The notes: generated by a model from the sequence alone, not told the origin. A stretch of DNA of 64,000 nucleotides from Jiella pelagia (GCF_026898155.1 NZ_CP114029.1:5373072-5437071); one strand, 5' to 3'. Counted from the stretch's first letter, positions 1 to 13,100 are shown. Made by a program: numbers and translations.

Positions 1-294
1 ATTCCGCTGATGGCCGGGCCGGGCGCCATTTCGGCGGTGATCCTCTTGTCCGGCAACCTGCCGGGTATCGCCGGCAAGGCCGCTCTCCTCGCCGTCATCT
101 TCTTAGCAGTTCTCGTCACCTTCGCCTTCCTCGCCGTCGCCCACCGGCTGGACAGGTTTCTCGGCGTGACCAGCCGCGCCGTGATCTCCCGGCTTCTCGG
201 GGTTCTCCTCGCGGCGCTCGCCGTGCAGTTCGTCGCCGATGGTGCTGCAGCTCTCATCCACACAGGCGGCTTTGTCGCCGCATCGCCGGAGTAG
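1..294 (+). CDS. MarC family integral membrane protein, C-terminal part
   Basis: This is the last ~97 residues of a MarC (NAAT) family inner-membrane protein; the gene starts before the window. The frame is already open at base 1 and begins with the family-like IPLMAGPGAIS segment. Three hydrophobic stretches follow: one near the start, one around LLAVIFLAVLVTFAFLAV, and one around LLGVLLAALAVQFVADG. MarC proteins are small multi-pass proteins of uncertain transport function; the old link to antibiotic resistance is not established. The stop is 127 bp before the CDF transporter gene. Confidence 0.75.
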   Translation: MPLMAGPGAISAVILLSGNLPGIAGKAALLAVIFLAVLVTFAFLAVAHRLDRFLGVTSRAVISRLLGVLLAALAVQFVADGAAALIHTGGFVAASPE

Positions 295-421
295 TGCCGC
301 GCCGACGTTGGAGGACGCTTCCAGCCGTCACCGTGTCGCGAAGACTTGGCAGAAAGCGGAGGCGACGCAACGTTTCGCCGTCCGCCGTGTTGTGCTCCCG
401 ATCACGAAATGGAGAGCAAGA

Positions 422-1415
422 ATGGCAAAGTCAGTGCGAGGGAGCAACGACTCGAGTGGCTCCGAGGGCAGCAAGGGCGCAATCGTCGCCGCTGCGGTCG
501 CAAATCTCGCCATCGCGGTCACGAAGTTCGTTGCCGCCGCCTTCACCGGCTCCTCGTCGATGTTCGCCGAGGGCGTTCATTCGGTGATCGATACCGCCAA
601 TCAGGGCTTTCTCCTGATCGGGCTCTCCAATTCCAAGAAGCCGGCCGACGAAAAACACCCCTTCGGCTACGGCGCCGAGGTGTATTTCTGGTCCTTCCTC
701 GTCGCCATCTTCCTGTTCGCCCTCGGCGCAGGGTTCTCGACCTATGAGGGGGTGATGGGCATCATCTCCGGCGAAGCAGAGCTGACCTCGCCGCTCATCG
801 CGCTCGGCGTCTTGTTCCTCGCCTTCTGCTTCGAGGGCTATTCCTGGTCGGTCGCCTTCCGCGAATTCCAGCACAGGCGGCGCGGCAATAGCCTGCTGCG
901 CGACTTTCACGACATGAAGGACCCGTCGATCTTCGTCGTCCTCTTCGAGGACACGGCGGCCTGCATCGGCATCGTCATCGCGGCGGGCGGCATCGGCCTC
1001 TCATGGGCCACGGGAAACCATATCTTCGACGCGATCGGCTCGATCCTCATCGGCGTCCTGCTGGGCGTCACGGCGATCCTCCTCGCCATCGAGGTGAAGA
1101 GCCTCTTGATCGGCGAAAGGGCCGACCCCGAGATCGAGGCGCTGATCCGCGAAAAGCTCGGCGCCCGCCCGGAAATCCTCGCGATCAACGAGCCTCAAGA
1201 CCCTCCATCTCGGACCGCAGGACGTGCTCCTCACCATGAGCATCGACTTCAAGGACGACGTCGTCTCGCAGCGGATCGAGGCGATCGTCAGCGAAATCGA
1301 GCGGCGGATCCGCGAGCGGTTCCCCATCGTCCGCAAGGTCTATGTCGAGGTCCAGTCGCAATCGGGCCATGGCGATCTGGCCCGCGCGGATGCAGAGGCG
1401 CATCCCGTCGCCTGA
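422..1415 (+). CDS. Cation diffusion facilitator family transporter (one frameshift in this sequence)
   Basis: Predicted inner-membrane divalent cation/proton antiporter of the CDF family. From the ATG at 422 the protein shows the CDF core: a SMFAEGVHSVIDT helix with metal-site-type Asp and His, then HPFGYG and several further transmembrane helices, then the start of a cytoplasmic domain. The frame breaks at 1190-1196, where GAGCCTC stands for GAGCTC. Removing one C joins it to the frame ending at 1415 (LLTMSIDFKDD then ERRIRERFP), which gives a normal C-terminal dimerisation domain of about 330 residues in total. An upstream in-frame ATG at 239 is rejected because it overlaps marC and adds no conserved sequence. 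The frameshift is probably a sequence error (see findings). Confidence 0.85.
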
Positions 1416-1480
1416 CGCCTGGGCGATCACTCAAAGGCGCCCGAGCGCCGACCGTGGCCGGCCTTTCGATAATCGCTCGC

Positions 1481-1518
1481 CACCTGCCCACCTGCCCACC
1501 TGCCCACCTGCCCACCTG
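1481..1518. repeat. 8-bp tandem repeat, about 4.75 copies of CACCTGCC
   Basis: Head-to-tail copies of CACCTGCC lie between the CDF gene and the convergent nucleosidase gene. They are in noncoding sequence and show no dyad symmetry. A slippage-prone microsatellite is the simplest reading. Confidence 0.8.
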
Positions 1519-1608
1519 GACCGGCCTGGTGCCGCCACAGGCCGCCTCATTGGCGAACGTGCGATGACTTCGCCAGATCGCAGGATCGCCCGTCTGGAAG
1601 GCCCGTCT

Positions 1609-2628
1609 TCAGTTGCCGTGCGCCGGCATCGCCGCGACGAAGGCCTTCACGACCCGCGCTGAATTTTCCGAGGCGAGAGCGAAGAACGTTGCCATCTCGT
1701 TCTCGCCCTCGCCGCCGCCGGCCAGATCCGACAGGCTGCGGAAGGCGATGAAGGGAACGTCGTTGGCATAGGCGACATGGGCGACCGCAGCACTCTCCAT
1801 GTCGAGCACGGAGGCGTCGAACGCCTCGGCCACGTATTTCCGGAACTCGGCATTGTCCACGAAGACCGTGCCAGAAACGCCCGAACCGCCGACCACGACA
1901 TGCGGCGCGCGCGTCAGGCAAGTCTTTCCGGCGCAGCGGTCGAGTTCGACCTTTTCCGCGACCTGGCGCGCCACATCGAGAAGCGCCCTGTCGGTCTCGA
2001 ACCAGAACATCTCCTCCGTCGCCTCCGACCGCCTGGAGCGAACCTCCACCGGCTGCGGGAAGATCATGCCGTGATTGGGCATTGCCCGCTTGGCGTAGGA
2101 GGGCAACGTCCAGTCCTCGCCGTCCTTTCTGGCGAAGACCGCTTCCAGATATTGTGCCCAGCGGCCCGCCACCACGACGTCGCCGATGTCGAGCGCCGGA
2201 TCGACGCCGCCGGCGATCCCCGAAAAGACGATCGCCTCGATGCCGAAGCGATCGAGCGCCAGCTGCGTCGTCATCGCGGCGTTGACCATGCTGACGCCGC
2301 TGAGAAACAGGACGACGTTCTTGCCGGCGAGCTTGCCGGTCACGAAGTCGACCCCGTTGATCCGGACCGTCTCGGGATTGGCGAGGTCGGCCTTGAGGCT
2401 CTGCCATTCCGGCTCGAAGGCCGAGACCACGCCGATCCGCGACACGCCCTTCGTCGGAGCCGCCACCTGCGAGCCCGCAGCCGCTTGCGGCGCCGATGAA
2501 TCCTCCGCAGCAGCGAGACCGACGACCGGAGAGAGGATCAGACCGCCCGCCAGCGCGACCGCTGCCGCCCATCGACCGATGCCCGCCACAGCTGCCGCAA
2601 ATTTCGCATCGATCGGTGTCGTCGGCAT
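1609..2628 (-). CDS. Secreted 5'-methylthioadenosine/S-adenosylhomocysteine nucleosidase family protein
   Basis: A 339-residue protein of the PNP/UDP phosphorylase superfamily, closest to MTA/SAH nucleosidases, which hydrolyse the N-glycosidic bond of MTA or SAH. Visible motifs are SRIGVVSAFEPEW at the start of the enzyme domain, FSGIAGGVD (phosphate/ribose loop), DIGDVVVAG and the nucleoside-binding DMESAAVAHVA with the conserved Met-Glu. Unlike the cytosolic enzyme (~230 residues), it has an N-terminal hydrophobic segment (AAAVALAGGLILSPVVGLAAA), which predicts export, and a ~40-residue insertion with two Cys (RCAGKTC). The start was chosen at the ATG directly before the signal-like segment; the frame stays open upstream only because it overlaps the Gly-rich tail of ssb. 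It runs convergent to the CDF gene. Confidence 0.82.
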   Translation of the reverse strand: MPTTPIDAKFAAAVAGIGRWAAAVALAGGLILSPVVGLAAAEDSSAPQAAAGSQVAAPTKGVSRIGVVSAFEPEWQSLKADLANPETVRINGVDFVTGKLAGKNVVLFLSGVSMVNAAMTTQLALDRFGIEAIVFSGIAGGVDPALDIGDVVVAGRWAQYLEAVFARKDGEDWTLPSYAKRAMPNHGMIFPQPVEVRSRRSEATEEMFWFETDRALLDVARQVAEKVELDRCAGKTCLTRAPHVVVGGSGVSGTVFVDNAEFRKYVAEAFDASVLDMESAAVAHVAYANDVPFIAFRSLSDLAGGGEGENEMATFFALASENSARVVKAFVAAMPAHGN

Positions 2629-2683
2629 CCTGCTTCGTCCCCGCTTTGTCAGGCGTTCTGCGCCCTGGAACCCATCAGACGCG

Positions 2684-3214
2684 TCAGAACGGGATCTCGT
2701 CGTCGAGGTCGTTGGACCGGCCGCCGCCACCGCCGCCGCCATAATCGCGATCGTTGCCGCCGCCGCCACGATCGGGGCCGCCGCGGTCGTAACCGCCACC
2801 GCCGCCGCCGCGGTCATAGCTGCCGCCGCCGCCACGGCTGCCGCCGCCCTCGCCGCCGTCGCCACGGCCGCCCAGCATCTGCATCTCGCCGCGGAAACGC
2901 TGCAGCACGACTTCGGTCATGTATTTCTTCTGCCCGGACTGGTCGTCCCACGAGCGGGTCTGCAGCTGGCCCTCGATATAGACTGTCGAGCCCTTCTTCA
3001 GATACTGCTCGGCGACCTTCACGAGGTTCTCGTTGAAGATCACGACGTTGTGCCATTCGGTTCGCTCGCGGCGCTCGCCCGAGGCCTTGTCGCGCCAAGT
3101 CTCCGAGGTCGCGATCCTCAGATTGGCGACGGCATCGCCGGAATTCAGCCGCCGGATCTCGGGATCGGCGCCGAGATTGCCCACCAGAATGACCTTGTTG
3201 ACGCTTCCCGCCAT
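2684..3214 (-). CDS. ssb: Single-stranded DNA-binding protein
   Basis: A 176-residue SSB. The OB-fold (about residues 1-110) starts AGSVNKVILVGNLGADPEIR and includes WRDKASGERRERTEWH. A long Gly/Arg/Asp-rich linker follows, and the acidic tip DLDDEIPF recruits partner proteins. It coats ssDNA during replication, recombination and repair. It is divergent from uvrA, and the shared 316-bp intergenic region carries a LexA-type box, so the pair is probably SOS-induced. The repetitive Gly codons of the linker create several long spurious reading frames on the other strand. Confidence 0.97.
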   Translation of the reverse strand: MAGSVNKVILVGNLGADPEIRRLNSGDAVANLRIATSETWRDKASGERRERTEWHNVVIFNENLVKVAEQYLKKGSTVYIEGQLQTRSWDDQSGQKKYMTEVVLQRFRGEMQMLGGRGDGGEGGGSRGGGGSYDRGGGGGGYDRGGPDRGGGGNDRDYGGGGGGGRSNDLDDEIPF

Positions 3215-3530
3215 GATCGCACTCCAAATTCACGAAATTTGCGACGACCCTAGACGAGCCGCACCGCGGACGAAAGACGAGCCGGTTCCCCGTCCCCATC
3301 TTCTGGAAGACCTTCGCGTATCGGCCGCGATCCGCATGGTTGCCTCCGGCTTCCGGGAGCATGCCTCTCTTTTTTCGGACTGGAAATAGGCTACAGAACA
3401 AAGTATGAACATGCAAGTGGCGAGTCGAGATTTCCGTCCCCGGCACGTCCTCGCCTTGGAGTCGGCGGGCGGGAGTCTTAAGTAGTCGCCTTGCCCTCAG
3501 ACACGGACGACGGACGGACCGGCGGAACTC
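3215..3530. other. ssb-uvrA divergent intergenic region
   Basis: This 316-bp spacer holds the divergent promoters of ssb and uvrA. The recognisable element is the direct repeat at 3396-3410, annotated separately. No coding sequence is supported here. Confidence 0.6.
3396..3410. promoter_or_regulatory. LexA/SOS box (alphaproteobacterial GAAC-N7-GAAC)
   Basis: The sequence is GAAC, seven bases, GAAC. Read on the minus strand this is GTTC-N7-GTTC, the established alphaproteobacterial LexA operator. It lies 121 bp upstream of uvrA and 182 bp from ssb, in the usual shared SOS control region. Confidence 0.85.
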
Positions 3531-6452
<2,922 letters not shown>

Positions 6453-6501
6453 GTGCCGCGAAGAGCGGCGTTTGGATGTCTCGGCGGGGCGGTCCATCAT
6501 C

Positions 6502-6885
6502 CTACGAGAGGTGCTGGATGCCGAGCCTCGCTATCGCCGCGTCGGCGGTGATCAGGATGAGCGTTTCCTGCCTCGCTTGCGCGGCAAGGAGGCGGTTGAA
6601 AGGGTCCTTACGAAGGCCTGGCAACTGGCCTGCCAGAAGAGCATGGCTGTGGTTGAGGGGAAGGATTTTGAAGTCTTCCGCTTTCACGAGCGTCCCAAAG
6701 TTCCCAATCAATGGCGCGACTTCGGCCATTTCCAAGGCGATGCTTCGTCGCCATCTCGATGCCGAAACGGCACTGACAAAGATCTCATTTTCAGGCTCGG
6801 TGATGGCCAAAGCCGCAGGTCTGCTCAATTTCGGGTCGTTCAACAGCCACCAGGCGAGGATGTGGGTGTCGAGGCGTTATCCCAT
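6502..6885 (-). pseudogene. PIN-domain (VapC-type) toxin, broken at the start
   Basis: VapC-like ribonuclease toxin of about 125 residues. The conserved start RLDTHILAWWLLNDPKLS, the central DPFNRLLAAQA and the final LITADAAIARLG give the PIN acidic residues. The natural start appears to be the ATG at 6885, but codon 3 is TAA (ATG GGA TAA, then CGC CTC GAC). Only a TTG at 6843 would give an uninterrupted frame, and that would omit the first catalytic Asp. It lies directly downstream of a frameshifted antitoxin. It is either a decayed module or two sequence errors in one locus. Confidence 0.72.
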
Positions 6886-7155
6886 TCACCATTGTCGCCC
6901 GGGAAAGAGTACTTGCCTTCCCAGGCCGCCAACTCGTCTTCGGACATCGGCTGGAGAAAGAGGCCGGATGGGATCTTGCCGCGCAGATGGGCGAGTGCTC
7001 CCGGAACACGAGGCTTTTTTTGCCGTCGGCTCCACCCGCACCAGCTTCGCCACCGGCTCGTCGCCGCGCGCGATCACGATCTCTTCGCCAGCCGCGACCC
7101 GGTCGAGCAGTTCGGACAGGCCCGTCTCAGCTTTTTGAATGGTGACGACCGTCAT
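6886..7155 (-). pseudogene. Phd/YefM-type antitoxin, frameshifted
   Basis: The N-terminus from the ATG at 7155 (alternative ATG at 7173) reads MTVVTIQKAETGLSELLDRV, then EEIVIARGDEPVAKLV, a typical Phd/YefM DNA-binding antitoxin. At the seven-T run 7015-7021 (seven A in the sense strand) the frame slips. With six A the protein continues KKPRVPGALAHLRGK and then SEDELAAWEGKYSFPGDN, the usual toxin-neutralising tail. As written, the frame runs into unrelated sequence and stops at 6886. It would be co-transcribed with the PIN toxin immediately downstream. Confidence 0.75.
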
Positions 7156-7221
7156 CGTCCTCTTCTTCGACATTCCACCAATGTAGCGAGCGCATCCGCC
7201 AACCACAATCGGGAGACGATC

Positions 7222-8031
7222 ATGAGCGGCACCATCCGCGCCGGCATCGGCGGCTGGACCTTCGATCCCTGGAACGAGACCTTCTATCCGCCCGACCTGC
7301 CGAAGAAGCGCCAGCTGGAATACGCCGCCTCGAAGCTGACGACGATCGAGGTCAACGGCACCTTCTATCGCAGCCAGAAGCCGGAGACCTACGCCAAATG
7401 GGCGAGCGAGGTGCCGGACGGCTTCGTCTTTTCGCTGAAGGCGCCGCGCTTTGCGGTCAATCGCAAGGTGCTGGCGGAGGGCGGCGAGTCGATCGAGCGC
7501 TTCGTGAACTCCGGCATCGCCGAACTCGGCGAACATCTCGGGCCGATACTCTGGCAGTTCGCCGCGACGAAGCAGTTCGACCCGGACGACTTCGCCGGCT
7601 TTCTCGCATTGCTGCCGAAGTCGGCGGGTGGCATCGCGCTCCGCCATGTCGTCGAGCCGCGCCACGAGAGTTTCGTCGTTCCCGAATTCGCCGCACTCTG
7701 CCGCAAGGACGGCGTCGCGATTGTCTGCGCCGACAGCGACGACCATCCGCAGATCGCCGACGTCACCGCCGATTTCGCCTATCTGAGGCTGCAGCGCGGC
7801 GACGAGAGCGTCGAGACCTGCTATCTCGCCGACGCGCTGGACGAATGGGCGCAGCGGCTCGAGACCTTTGCCGCGGGCGGCGAGCCCGGCGACCTGCGCA
7901 AGGCCGATCCGGACATGTTTGCCGAAAAGACGCCACGCGACGTCTTCGCCTATTTCATCCGCTCGGGAAAACCCCGCGCGCCCCATGGCGCCATGGCGCT
8001 GATTCAGCGTCTCGGCCCGCAGGGCGGCTGA
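7222..8031 (+). CDS. DUF72 domain-containing protein (YecE-like)
   Basis: A 269-residue YecE/DUF72 protein with a predicted TIM-barrel fold and unknown activity. Family landmarks are AGIGGWTFDPWNETFYP at the N-terminus, LTTIEVNGTFYRSQKPETY, FVFSLKAPRF, LGPILWQF, RHVVEPRHESF and FAYLRLQRG. The ATG at 7222 follows a GGGAGA ribosome-binding site. The longer upstream frame is discarded because it overlaps the antitoxin on the other strand. It is divergent from the toxin-antitoxin pair, with 66 bp between the start codons. Confidence 0.88.
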   Translation: MSGTIRAGIGGWTFDPWNETFYPPDLPKKRQLEYAASKLTTIEVNGTFYRSQKPETYAKWASEVPDGFVFSLKAPRFAVNRKVLAEGGESIERFVNSGIAELGEHLGPILWQFAATKQFDPDDFAGFLALLPKSAGGIALRHVVEPRHESFVVPEFAALCRKDGVAIVCADSDDHPQIADVTADFAYLRLQRGDESVETCYLADALDEWAQRLETFAAGGEPGDLRKADPDMFAEKTPRDVFAYFIRSGKPRAPHGAMALIQRLGPQGG

Positions 8032-8196
8032 AACATAGCCTTCGCAGCTCAAGCCGATTCAGACGGACCAGCGCTTCATCGCCAATCGGCCCGCCGGCGA
8101 TTTCATGCCCAGCGGCAAACACGCCTTGTCGGCGAAACCCGCCCTGGCAAGCGGCCTCGCCAGCAACACGTCATCCCCCGCGGAGAACCGCCGGCC

Positions 8197-10335
8197 TCAC
8201 GTTTTTGTCTGCCAGGCCTTCAGCGCATCCTGGACGACGCGGTCACCGGGAATGCCCTTCTCGACCGAAATCAGCGCTCTTCGGCCGCTCTGATACGCGA
8301 TCGGAATGTCGATCCATTTCTGGTTTTCCAGCAGCGACATGTTGTTCTGTACCGCCTGATCGAGATTGTTCAGCGCGATGATGAAGTAGTTGTCGGAGAT
8401 CTTGCCGGCGACGCCGATCAGGGGTTCTCCCCGCGCCTGCTCGGTCTCCTTCAGCGCCAGCCGTTGAACGTTGGCGACGCTGCTGCCCGCAAAATCAGGC
8501 GGCACGTCGAATTCCAGCTCGATGACGTGGCTGGCCGGAAGCGTCGAATCGGCGTTGCGCTTGATGGTCATGGTCATCTTGACCTTTTCCTCCGGCACGT
8601 CGACGACGGCGCGGATCGCAGGCTCGGCCGGCTGCCCGTCCGCTCCCGGCTCCTCAACCAGCGACCAGACCGCGGTGCCTGTTTCCTGCGTGCCCGGCAG
8701 GTCTTCCGTTCGCTCCTGGTAGAAAACCGCCTTCTGCGCCACGGCAAGGCCGCCGCTGCTCTCGGCAATGCCGGGTTCGCCCGCCGCCGCGGGTGCGGCG
8801 GAATCCGTTGATGCGCCCTCTTCCCCGCCAAGGTCCGGCGCAGCGCCAGCCTCAGGATCTGCGACACCCGGAATCGCGCCATCGGCGCCGACGATCGAGG
8901 GATCTTCCCCGATCTCGCTTGAAATCGTCGGTGTGGCGTCTGCCGGCGGAGCGTTCTGATCGACGATCGTCGCCGCGGCGACGTTGGTGCCCTCATCGAA
9001 AGCGTTCGGCGTCTTCTGCGCCGGTCCCTCGTCGACCTCTGTCCCGTCCGGCATCAGCCGCTGAGTGAAGCGCCGGGTCGATTCCGGCTGCTGCTCGGCA
9101 GTGGCGGCTTCGCGAACCGGTTCGCCCTCGGCGCGATCGGTCTCACTCGCCGCCGGCGGCGTTTCGGTGGCGGATCGTTCGGCGATCGTGCCGATGTCGG
9201 CGGGCGCGACCAGAAGAGCTTCGATGTCGTCGCGATAAAGCCATCCTGCCGTGCCAGCGGCGCCGAGCAGGAGAACGACGGCAGCCGCCGCCGCGACCTT
9301 GCCGCCGCGACCGGAGGACCGGCTCGGGCGGCGCGAAGAATAGCGCGGGGCGCTAACGTCCGCCTCGGGAATGTCGGTTTCGTCGAGGCGGATGTCTTGC
9401 GGGACGCGCAGGTCGTCTTCGCCGTTAGACACCTCATCGCGCCCGCCATCGTCAGCCGCCGGAGTTGCAGCCGGATAACCCGCCTCGTGACCGCGCCGCT
9501 CGTCCGGTACGAGAAACGGGGCGCCGAGCGCCGGCGGGTGATCCCCGGCATCGGGCTCCGCGGTTTCGGGCGGAAAGAACGGCGCCGCGGCCTCGCCCTT
9601 GGAATCGGCAGGTGATCGCCCCGCCGCCTGCGTGGCCGGCATGGTGGCGGCAGGCAGCGAAGGCCGCGGCTGTTGCGGCTTCGGGGCGGGGCTGGCTTCG
9701 ACCGGGCGCTGCTGGGGTGCGGGCTGGGCCTGCGGCCGTGGTGTTGGCGTCGGCGTCGGCGCTTCGGGCTGCGGCGCGGCCTTGGCGGCGGCATCCTCGG
9801 CCTTCGGCGGTCCCTGTTCCGGCGCCGGGCGCGCCTGCGGCTGCGCCGGAACAGGCCCTGCGCGTTGCGCGGGCGGCCCCGGAGGCCGCGGGGCTGCCGC
9901 TTGGCCAGTTTGCTGAGCCGGCGCTGCCGCAGGGCTCACCGCCGGCGGAGCGGCGGCCGGTGGTTGCGGCCGTGGCGGTTGGGGAGTGGCCGGTTGATCG
10001 GGCTGCTGGCGCTGCGGCGGAGGCGTCGCCGCCCCCGCGGGCTTGGGCTGGGCGGATGGCGCAGCCGCCGGCTGCGTTGGCGCAGTTGCCTCCGCCTGCT
10101 GCCCAGCCGCGCCCGCTTCCGCCTGGCTGACGTAATGCTCCTCGGTGCGGGCGATCGCGTCTTCAAGCGCAGCAAGCCGCGCCGCCACGACGTTCTCCGC
10201 CAGTGGCGGATTGGCCGCGCCGATCTGCCGCTGGATGGCGGCCCGTGCCTTTTCGTAGACCTTTTCGCGCATTTGCGGCGTTGCACGCGGGAGGCCGTCA
10301 ATGGTCTTGCGAAGAACGCCGCTTAGATCCGCCAT
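8197..10335 (-). CDS. Large Pro/Ala-rich single-pass membrane protein of unknown function
   Basis: A 712-residue protein not assignable to a named family by eye. Order of parts: a charged helical N-terminus (~1-75, MADLSGVLRKTIDGLPRATP), a very Pro/Ala/Gln-rich low-complexity stretch (~75-250), an acidic segment, one transmembrane helix (~345-367, AAAAAVVLLLGAAGTAGWLY), a second low-complexity region, and a folded C-terminal domain (~540-712, including LPASHVIELEFDVPPDF and GVAGKISDNYFIIALNNLD). Similar rhizobial proteins are sometimes annotated as CheA, but no kinase motif is visible here. The topology suggests a cytoplasmic N-terminus and a periplasmic C-terminal domain. It stands alone downstream of purA on the same strand. 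Confidence 0.75.
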   Translation of the reverse strand: MADLSGVLRKTIDGLPRATPQMREKVYEKARAAIQRQIGAANPPLAENVVAARLAALEDAIARTEEHYVSQAEAGAAGQQAEATAPTQPAAAPSAQPKPAGAATPPPQRQQPDQPATPQPPRPQPPAAAPPAVSPAAAPAQQTGQAAAPRPPGPPAQRAGPVPAQPQARPAPEQGPPKAEDAAAKAAPQPEAPTPTPTPRPQAQPAPQQRPVEASPAPKPQQPRPSLPAATMPATQAAGRSPADSKGEAAAPFFPPETAEPDAGDHPPALGAPFLVPDERRGHEAGYPAATPAADDGGRDEVSNGEDDLRVPQDIRLDETDIPEADVSAPRYSSRRPSRSSGRGGKVAAAAAVVLLLGAAGTAGWLYRDDIEALLVAPADIGTIAERSATETPPAASETDRAEGEPVREAATAEQQPESTRRFTQRLMPDGTEVDEGPAQKTPNAFDEGTNVAAATIVDQNAPPADATPTISSEIGEDPSIVGADGAIPGVADPEAGAAPDLGGEEGASTDSAAPAAAGEPGIAESSGGLAVAQKAVFYQERTEDLPGTQETGTAVWSLVEEPGADGQPAEPAIRAVVDVPEEKVKMTMTIKRNADSTLPASHVIELEFDVPPDFAGSSVANVQRLALKETEQARGEPLIGVAGKISDNYFIIALNNLDQAVQNNMSLLENQKWIDIPIAYQSGRRALISVEKGIPGDRVVQDALKAWQTKT

Positions 10336-10387
10336 GGAATGCAGTCACTCGCTTGTCGTGGTGGATTAAGTCCCTGCGATCTCGACT

Positions 10388-11681
<1,294 letters not shown>

Positions 11682-12081
11682 TGAATTCCTCACGAAAACC
11701 GACCGGCCGCGCCCATGGCGCGCCGGTCGAACGACGGCGATCTTGTTCCGCCGAAGGTTGCAATACGAGACCTTCGTCAAGCTTGACGGATGTCGACAGG
11801 GCTGTAGCGCGTCGAAGCCCCGCCTGTCCATGAACGCGGCTGGTCAATGCCGTAAACTCACAGAACTTGCCAATATTGCGTCGGCCGGTCGTTCCATGCC
11901 GGGAAAAGATGCCCGTTGTCTTGTCCCGGCTAATGATCGGCGCGCGGCCGGAGGCAAGCCAACGCCAAACCATCAGATGCCATGATCAAACATCTAGCCA
12001 GTCTCGACGATCCCGACTAGAGAACGGATCCTGCTGCGACCGCTTCCCGGCGTTCAGGAGGAAGCGGCGATCGGGAGAGAT
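11682..12081. other. purA/EamA divergent intergenic region
   Basis: This 400-bp spacer lies between two divergent genes. It has short reading frames on both strands but none with recognisable sequence or a convincing start. I see no tRNA, riboswitch or repeat. It presumably holds both promoters. Confidence 0.4.
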
Positions 12082-12975
12082 ATGCCGCGCGTCCATCCCT
12101 ATCTCGTTCTCACCACCGTCGCGCTTCTGTGGGCCGGCAACGCCATTGCCGGCAAGATGGCCGCAGGCCACATCTCGCCGATGCTGCTGACGCTGGTGCG
12201 CTGGTTCTTCGCGACGCTTCTGGTCGCGCCCTTCGCGCTGCCCCACGTTCGTGCCGACTGGCCGGTGATCCGCCCGCGCCTCGTCTATCTGTCGATTCTC
12301 GGGGCGGTCGGCTTCGCGTCATTCAACGCGATCTTCTATCTGGCGGCGAATTACACCACTGCGATCAACATCACCATCGAGCAGTCGGCGATGCCGCTGG
12401 TGGTGTTCCTCGCCAATTTCGTTCTTTTCCGGATGCGCGTCGCCTGGCTGCAGCTCGTCGGCTTCGCCCTGACCCTCGTCGGCGTCGCGGTGACGACCGC
12501 CAACGGCGATCTGTCGACGCTCCTGTCGCTCGACCTCAATCGCGGCGACGCCCTGATGATGCTCGCCGTGCTCTTTTATGGCGGCTATACGGTGGCGCTC
12601 AGGTTCAAGCCGCAGATCCACTGGCTGTCGACGATCTTCGTCCTCTCCAGCGCCTCGCTCGCCGTTTCCTTCGTCTATGCGGTGATCGAGTTCGCCCTCG
12701 GCCTGACGCAGCTGCCGGATTTCCAGGGCGTCGCGGCGGCGCTCTACACGGTGATCTTCCCGTCGCTGATTGCCCAGTCGCTCTACATCCGCGGCGTCGA
12801 GATGATCGGGCCAAACCGCGCCAATCTCTTCATCAATCTCGTCCCGGTCTTCGGCGCGCTGCTCGCCGTGATGATCGTCGGCGAGGAGCTGCACCTCTTC
12901 CACGTCGTGGCGCTGGTCTGCGTTCTCGGCGGGATCACCCTGGCCGAGCGGGGCGCCCGGAGCCGCCGCGCCTGA
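12082..12975 (+). CDS. DMT superfamily (EamA) transporter
   Basis: A 297-residue inner-membrane protein with ten predicted helices in two EamA repeats. The first begins LVLTTVALLWAGNAIAGKMA and the second around GDALMMLAVLFYGGYTVALR. The C-terminal repeat ends with GPNRANLFINLVPVFGALLAV and GEELHLFHVVALVCVLGGI, typical of drug/metabolite exporters. The substrate cannot be told from sequence. The gene ends in front of a strong bidirectional terminator shared with the convergent rpmE. Confidence 0.88.
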   Translation: MPRVHPYLVLTTVALLWAGNAIAGKMAAGHISPMLLTLVRWFFATLLVAPFALPHVRADWPVIRPRLVYLSILGAVGFASFNAIFYLAANYTTAINITIEQSAMPLVVFLANFVLFRMRVAWLQLVGFALTLVGVAVTTANGDLSTLLSLDLNRGDALMMLAVLFYGGYTVALRFKPQIHWLSTIFVLSSASLAVSFVYAVIEFALGLTQLPDFQGVAAALYTVIFPSLIAQSLYIRGVEMIGPNRANLFINLVPVFGALLAVMIVGEELHLFHVVALVCVLGGITLAERGARSRRA

Positions 12976-13034
12976 GCGCCAGTCGAGGGATCGTGCCTGA
13001 GGACATGCCCCCCGGATCGTGACCACGGGAACAC

Positions 13035-13075
13035 AAAAAGGGCCGGATGCGACACGCGCATCCGGCCCTTTTTAA
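13035..13075. terminator. Bidirectional rho-independent terminator
   Basis: A perfect hairpin, GGGCCGGATGCG / CGCATCCGGCCC, has a short ACA-type loop. It is flanked by AAAAA on the left and TTTTT on the right, so it can serve both the EamA gene (plus) and rpmE (minus). Confidence 0.92.
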
Positions 13076-13100
13076 ATCTGCCGTCCGCAGGACGAAGAAA

